This document shows, one piece after another, positions 60,822-64,000 of a stretch of 64,000 bases of DNA. The position numbers were made by a program, and so were the translations under genes. The DNA is from UBA668 sp041918155 (GTDB lineage: Bacteria > Actinomycetota > Acidimicrobiia > Acidimicrobiales > Ilumatobacteraceae). The notes under the pieces were generated by a model. The model was given only the letters and a program-made list of their open reading frames with translations, was not told the origin of the DNA and ran no database searches. The DNA lies in the NCBI GenBank assembly GCA_041918155.1, contig JAYRWH010000041.1, positions 1-64,000 of the forward strand. The letters run 5' to 3'. Position 1 is the first letter of the stretch. Each line of letters starts with the position of its first letter.

Positions 60822-61693
60822 CAGGCCGCCGGCACCGTTGTCAGCGCCGCCGAGACGGCCTGCACGAAGTCCACGACGCGCGGCCCCCAGCGCGAGGCGA
60901 TGTCGTCGTCGATCAGGATCACTTGACCGTTCTGCACGGCAGCGATCTGGTCCCAACCCGGACGGGCGGAAACGGACTGCGCCGTGAGGTCGTACGCGTT
61001 TGCGTCGGCAAGGAAGACCAGGTCGGGGTTCGCCGACACGACGTACTCGGCGCTGAGCTGCGGATAGTCGTTGCCCTTCTCCACCCCGTCGGCGATGTTG
61101 GCCAGCCCGAACAGGCTGTAGACCTGGCCGATGAACGTTGTGCTCGACACGGTGTACAGCGTGGGATCGAGCTCGTGGTAGTAACTCGCCGAAGTGACGG
61201 GCCGCGGCGCGGCGGCGACCGCGGCGTCGATGTCGGTCTGCATCTGGGCCACCAGTCCCGCCGATTCGGCGACATGGCCGGTGACCGCGCCGAGCTGCTC
61301 GATCTGGGCGTAGACCTCGTCGAACGTGGTGGGCGCGGGGCTCACCCACGTCGTGATGCCCAACGGTTCGAGCTGGGCGGCAAGGCCCTTGAAGTCGTTA
61401 CCGATCACCACGAGGTCGGGCTTCAGTGCCGCGATCGCTTCCACGTTCGGCTCGAAGCCGGAGAGGTCGTGCGGCTTGGCCAGCGCTTCGGCCGGGTAGT
61501 TCGACTGGTCGTCGATGGCGATGATCTGATCGCCGGCGCCGATCGCGAACAGGATCTCGGTGTGCGTGGGCGAGAGGCTGATGATCGCCTTGGGCGCATC
61601 ACTGGCCGCCTGGTCGCTCGACGAGTCATCGCCACAGGCGGTCGCCGCGATCAACAGTGCCGCGAGTGCGGCAATGGAAGTGAACCGTTTCAT
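60821..61693 (-). CDS. btuF: Cobalamin/corrinoid-binding lipoprotein
   Basis: A 290-residue lipoprotein of the BtuF/FecB type. Its signal peptide ends in the lipobox I-A-A-T-A-C. The bilobed binding fold shows S-L-S-P-T-H-T-E-I-L-F-A-I-G-A near the start and K-P-D-L-V-V-I-G-N in the first lobe. The ATG at 61693 is placed behind a GGAGG site that lies within alternative hairpins of the riboswitch. The ligand is inferred from the cobalamin riboswitch rather than from binding residues. Confidence 0.88.
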   Translation of the reverse strand: MKRFTSIAALAALLIAATACGDDSSSDQAASDAPKAIISLSPTHTEILFAIGAGDQIIAIDDQSNYPAEALAKPHDLSGFEPNVEAIAALKPDLVVIGNDFKGLAAQLEPLGITTWVSPAPTTFDEVYAQIEQLGAVTGHVAESAGLVAQMQTDIDAAVAAAPRPVTSASYYHELDPTLYTVSSTTFIGQVYSLFGLANIADGVEKGNDYPQLSAEYVVSANPDLVFLADANAYDLTAQSVSARPGWDQIAAVQNGQVILIDDDIASRWGPRVVDFVQAVSAALTTVPAA

Positions 61694-61694
61694 C

Positions 61695-61925
61695 GGATCC
61701 TCCGTTTCTCCGGAGGGCCAGGCCTCCGGTTCGGGAGGACAAGCTGGATCCCGGCGGGGTGAACCGCCGCGAACCCCCCTTGCCTCGAGGGTGAGTTGCG
61801 CGCAGGGCACCAGGCGACCGGACTCGTCGTGCGCTTCGTTGCCGAAGGCAGAACCACCGTTGCGGGACAGTGCCGGGTTCTCACCGGCTTCGCTGGGGAC
61901 CTTGCATCCGCCCGGAGGCGAACGG
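61695..61925 (-). ncRNA. Cobalamin riboswitch with a ribosome-site expression platform
   Basis: Read on the minus strand, the leader has the core GCCGGTGAGAACCCGGC-x-CTGTCCCGCAACGG (61856-61889) and a B12 box with GAGTCCGGTCGCCTGGTGCC (61806-61825), typical of the class. Between it and the ATG two hairpins compete: one pairs 61699-61704 with 61711-61716 and closes the GGAGG; the other pairs 61710-61716 with 61723-61729 and frees it. The -10 TACCGT lies at 61930-61935. Confidence 0.9.
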
Positions 61926-61929
61926 GGCA

Positions 61930-61935
61930 ACGGTA
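61930..61935 (-). promoter_or_regulatory. Promoter -10 of the btuFCD operon
   Basis: TACCGT on the minus strand; transcription would start near 61923 and include the whole riboswitch. Confidence 0.45.
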
Positions 61936-61946
61936 GCAGCCGCCCC

Positions 61947-61952
61947 TACACT
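61947..61952 (+). promoter_or_regulatory. Promoter -10 of cobO
   Basis: TACACT, 11 nt before the ATG at 61964; divergent to the btuFCD promoter, 11 bp away. Confidence 0.5.
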
Positions 61953-61963
61953 CGCATCAATTC

Positions 61964-62572
61964 ATGGACGCGCCGCCCAACACTTACCACGCCAACAGCG
62001 ATGGCGGAACCACCCAGCCGCTCGTCGACGATCCGCGCCCCGACGGGCTACGCCACGCCGATTCGCTCGTCCTGGTGAACACGGGCAACGGCAAGGGCAA
62101 GAGTTCCGCAGCGTTCGGCGTGATGGTGCGTGCTCTCGCCCACGGCTGGAAGGTCGCCGTGGTGCAGTTCATCAAGGGCAGCGATTGGAAGGTCGGCGAG
62201 GAGAAGCTTGGACACCAGCTCGGCGTCACTTGGCACGCCCTCGGCGGCGGCTTCACGTGGGATTCGGCCGACCAGAGCCACGACATCGCGCTCGCCCGCG
62301 CCGCATGGGCACTGGCCGCGGGCCTCATCGCCGCCGGCGAGCACGAGCTGGTGATCCTCGACGAGGTCACCTACCTGTGCGCCTGGGGCTGGGTCCCAAC
62401 GTCGGAGATCGTGGCTGCGATCGCTTCACGCCCGCGCCACGTCAACATCGTCGTCACCGGCCGCGATGCGCCGGCCGAGCTGATCGAGATCGCCGACACG
62501 GTCACCGAGATGCGCGAGGTCAAGCACGCGTTCCAGCGCGGCATCAACGCCAAACGCGGCATCGACTACTGA
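61964..62572 (+). CDS. cobO: Cob(I)alamin adenosyltransferase (CobO/BtuR type)
   Basis: A 202-residue P-loop enzyme that adds the adenosyl group to corrinoids, giving coenzyme B12. The special P-loop G-N-G-K-G-K-S-S (about 42-49), V-V-Q-F-I-K-G near residue 70 and L-D-E-V-T-Y in the Walker B region fit the CobA/CobO family. It lies back to back with btuFCD, so imported corrinoid can be adenosylated at once. Its gene is not behind the riboswitch; the message is nearly leaderless. Confidence 0.92.
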   Translation: MDAPPNTYHANSDGGTTQPLVDDPRPDGLRHADSLVLVNTGNGKGKSSAAFGVMVRALAHGWKVAVVQFIKGSDWKVGEEKLGHQLGVTWHALGGGFTWDSADQSHDIALARAAWALAAGLIAAGEHELVILDEVTYLCAWGWVPTSEIVAAIASRPRHVNIVVTGRDAPAELIEIADTVTEMREVKHAFQRGINAKRGIDY

Positions 62573-62581
62573 CTGCTGCGA

Positions 62582-63460
62582 CTACTCCATCGGCAGGATG
62601 ATCGCCTCGACGCCGGCCGTCAGTGAGCCGCGCAGGATGAGGTGGGCGCGCTCACCCGGGGCGACGTCCAACGCGAACGGGCCACCGACGGGCGTGCCGG
62701 TGCAGTCGCGGTCGTTGTTGTCGTGGATCGTCACCTCGACCGAGGCACTCGGCAGCAGGAACGCCGGGGTCTGGTTACCACCAATGAGCACACCAGGCAG
62801 GTTGAACGGCTCGAGGCAGCCCGCCGTGCCGGACACGGCCATGAGTAGGCCGAAGTCCGCGTCATCGACCGCGTAACCGGTGACGACGACGATGCCCGCG
62901 CTGGGGTCGGCCGGCACCATCTCGTTGGCATTGCCGTAGGACACGCGGGGCTGCTCCCACAGGTCGAGGCCCGACGCCACGCCCTCGTCGGTCGCGAGGA
63001 TCAGGGTGTGTACCGGCCCGTAGTCGGGGTCCGTGCCGACCTCGGCGAGGAAGTGGGGGCAGTCGACGACGCACTCCGGGTCGCCCGCACCCGCGCTCGT
63101 GGCGATCAGGCGGCCGTCCTCGGGCGGGTTGTAGAACTCGCTCACCTCGCCGGGGGCGAGCCCGGGCGCCACGAGGTAGGCCTGCACGAACCCATCCGTG
63201 CGCACGTACACGTCCACGTTCTCGTCAAGCAGGTTCACCACCCGCACGGCAACGGGGCCGGGCGTGTACGAGTCGTCGATCACGGCCGCGGTCGTCGTTG
63301 CGGCGCTGTCCCCCGGCGTGCCGGTCGGTGCGGTCGTGCCGCCACCGGCGGAAGACCCGTCGCCGTTGCCGCCGTCGCTCTTGCCATCACCACCGCACGC
63401 GGCGAGCACGAGCACCGCCGCGAGCGCTCCGACCATCGTCCGCCGTGTTCGAGTGTCCAT
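62582..63460 (-). CDS. Unknown lipoprotein
   Basis: A 292-residue lipoprotein that I do not recognise. The lipobox is V-L-V-L-A-A-C, followed by a Gly/Ser/Asp/Thr linker to about residue 60. The rest is beta-rich with four cysteines (two in E-C-V-V-D-C-P-H, one in A-G-C-L-E-P-F, one in D-R-D-C-T-G-T), which could form two disulfides. A repeat of V-R-V-V-N-L-L and S-V-E-V-T-I-H segments suggests two sandwich domains. The motif D-V-Y-V-R-T-D-G-F-V-Q resembles domains of the DUF4397 type, but I am not sure. It lies alone between convergent cobO and the divergent dehydrogenase gene. Confidence 0.68.
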   Translation of the reverse strand: MDTRTRRTMVGALAAVLVLAACGGDGKSDGGNGDGSSAGGGTTAPTGTPGDSAATTTAAVIDDSYTPGPVAVRVVNLLDENVDVYVRTDGFVQAYLVAPGLAPGEVSEFYNPPEDGRLIATSAGAGDPECVVDCPHFLAEVGTDPDYGPVHTLILATDEGVASGLDLWEQPRVSYGNANEMVPADPSAGIVVVTGYAVDDADFGLLMAVSGTAGCLEPFNLPGVLIGGNQTPAFLLPSASVEVTIHDNNDRDCTGTPVGGPFALDVAPGERAHLILRGSLTAGVEAIILPME

Positions 63461-63561
63461 TCTGGTCGGGCTCCCTTCATCCGTTGCGCAACGAACGCTA
63501 GCAACACCCCGCTCCCGCGGCCGGTGCCATACCGCCCGTCGGCAGCGGCGAAACCGCGGCC

Positions 63562-63567
63562 TACGCT
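63562..63567 (+). promoter_or_regulatory. Leaderless -10 element of the saccharopine dehydrogenase-like gene
   Basis: TACGCT ends 7 nt before the ATG at 63575. Confidence 0.5.
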
Positions 63568-63574
63568 CATTGCC

Positions 63575-64000
63575 ATGGGCTTCGACAAGGTTGCCGTTCT
63601 CGGCCTCGGCAAGGTCGGCCAATTGGCCGCCACCTTCCTCCACCACGCAGGGTTCCAGGTCACGGGCATCGACCAACGCATGCCACGTGACGACGGCGGC
63701 TTCCCCGTGCACACCGTCGACATCGCGGAGGTGGCCGGGTTGCGCGGCGAGCTGACCGCCGTCGATGCCGTGCTCTCGTGCCTGCCCTACCACCTCAACA
63801 AGGGCGTCGCCACGGTGGCCCACGAGCTGGGTATCCACTACTTCGACCTCACCGAAGACGTCGGCACCACCCAGGCGATCCTCCAACTCAGCGCCACCTC
63901 TGCGGGTGTGATGGCCCCGCAGTGCGGCCTCGCCCCCGGTTTTGTCGGCATCGTCGCCGCCTCCCAGGTCGAGTCGTTCGACGTGTGCCGCGCGGTGCGC
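63575..64000 (+). CDS. Saccharopine dehydrogenase-like NAD(P)-binding protein (3' end outside window)
   Basis: The first 142 residues are visible. They form a Rossmann fold: A-V-L-G-L-G-K-V-G near residue 8 is the dinucleotide motif, and C-L-P-Y-H-L-N-K and Y-F-D-L-T-E-D are typical of saccharopine reductase/dehydrogenase-like enzymes (Sacchrp_dh_NADP). The substrate cannot be told until the C-terminal domain is seen; lysine metabolism or a role in a polyamine pathway are both possible. The start is fixed by TACGCT 7 nt upstream. Confidence 0.82.
   Translation, partial: MGFDKVAVLGLGKVGQLAATFLHHAGFQVTGIDQRMPRDDGGFPVHTVDIAEVAGLRGELTAVDAVLSCLPYHLNKGVATVAHELGIHYFDLTEDVGTTQAILQLSATSAGVMAPQCGLAPGFVGIVAASQVESFDVCRAVR

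Overview
The window is gene-dense, high-GC bacterial chromosome (about 62 protein genes, almost no intergenic space). The content points to an actinobacterium: DUF3097, DUF2510 and DUF4349 proteins, two DinB/maleylpyruvate-isomerase-like proteins of the mycothiol type, a B-type succinate dehydrogenase with one cytochrome b subunit, a K+-independent-type proton pyrophosphatase, an actinobacterial/mycobacterial-type SOS box, and a strong habit of leaderless starts (a TANNNT hexamer 6-8 nt before the start codon). A member of the Acidimicrobiia is my best guess, but that is inference. There is no rRNA, tRNA, prophage, IS element or CRISPR array.

Layout. 1-8.1 kb: a VWA protein and its MoxR-type AAA partner on the minus strand flank a class III nucleotide cyclase, a GH1-like protein and a VOC protein; a GH2 protein runs divergently from the AAA gene. 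8.1-11.6 kb: sdhCAB. 11.7-14.1 kb: vapBC and an ABC-2 exporter. 14.2-17.3 kb: hppA and a DedA protein. 17.4-20.9 kb: DUF4349, DUF3097, an SCP2 protein and an Fpg/Nei glycosylase. 20.9-23.1 kb: a cupredoxin-fused copper nitrite reductase followed by a Cys-rich HTH regulator. 23.1-31.9 kb: central metabolism (purine nucleoside phosphorylase, mdh, acyltransferase, aldehyde dehydrogenase, metF, purH) plus a MerR regulator. 31.9-34 kb: two paralogous small membrane proteins with proline-rich tails and an apparently frameshifted gene. 34-36.6 kb: an ABC exporter (ATPase and two permeases) behind a perfect LexA-type box. 36.6-48.3 kb: Rieske oxygenase, pfkA, a Cys/Met PLP enzyme, NifU-like protein, CDF transporter and several membrane or lipoproteins. 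48.3-53.8 kb: a TPP-riboswitch operon for thiamine salvage (TPP kinase, then ThiB, ThiP and ThiQ-like transporter). 53.8-55.7 kb: a 54-bp nested inverted repeat and a two-gene cassette of a small W-x-G protein and a 512-residue unknown. 55.8-64 kb: patatin, CopC-CopD protein, and a cobalamin-riboswitch btuFCD operon divergent from cobO.

How it fits together: the metabolic genes describe an aerobic heterotroph with a TCA cycle, a PPi-energised membrane, a potential for nitrite reduction to NO, and salvage rather than synthesis of thiamine and cobalamin in this neighbourhood. The regulatory DNA is the most informative part: a CRP-like site before the cyclase, a LexA-type site before the exporter, a dyad placed between the -35 and -10 of the nitrite reductase, a MerR-type 19-bp spacer promoter, and two riboswitches. 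The best candidates for something undescribed are the W-x-G cassette at 53.8-55.7 kb, the nitrite reductase/Cys-regulator module, and the two glycosidase-like proteins whose catalytic acid/base position is altered.
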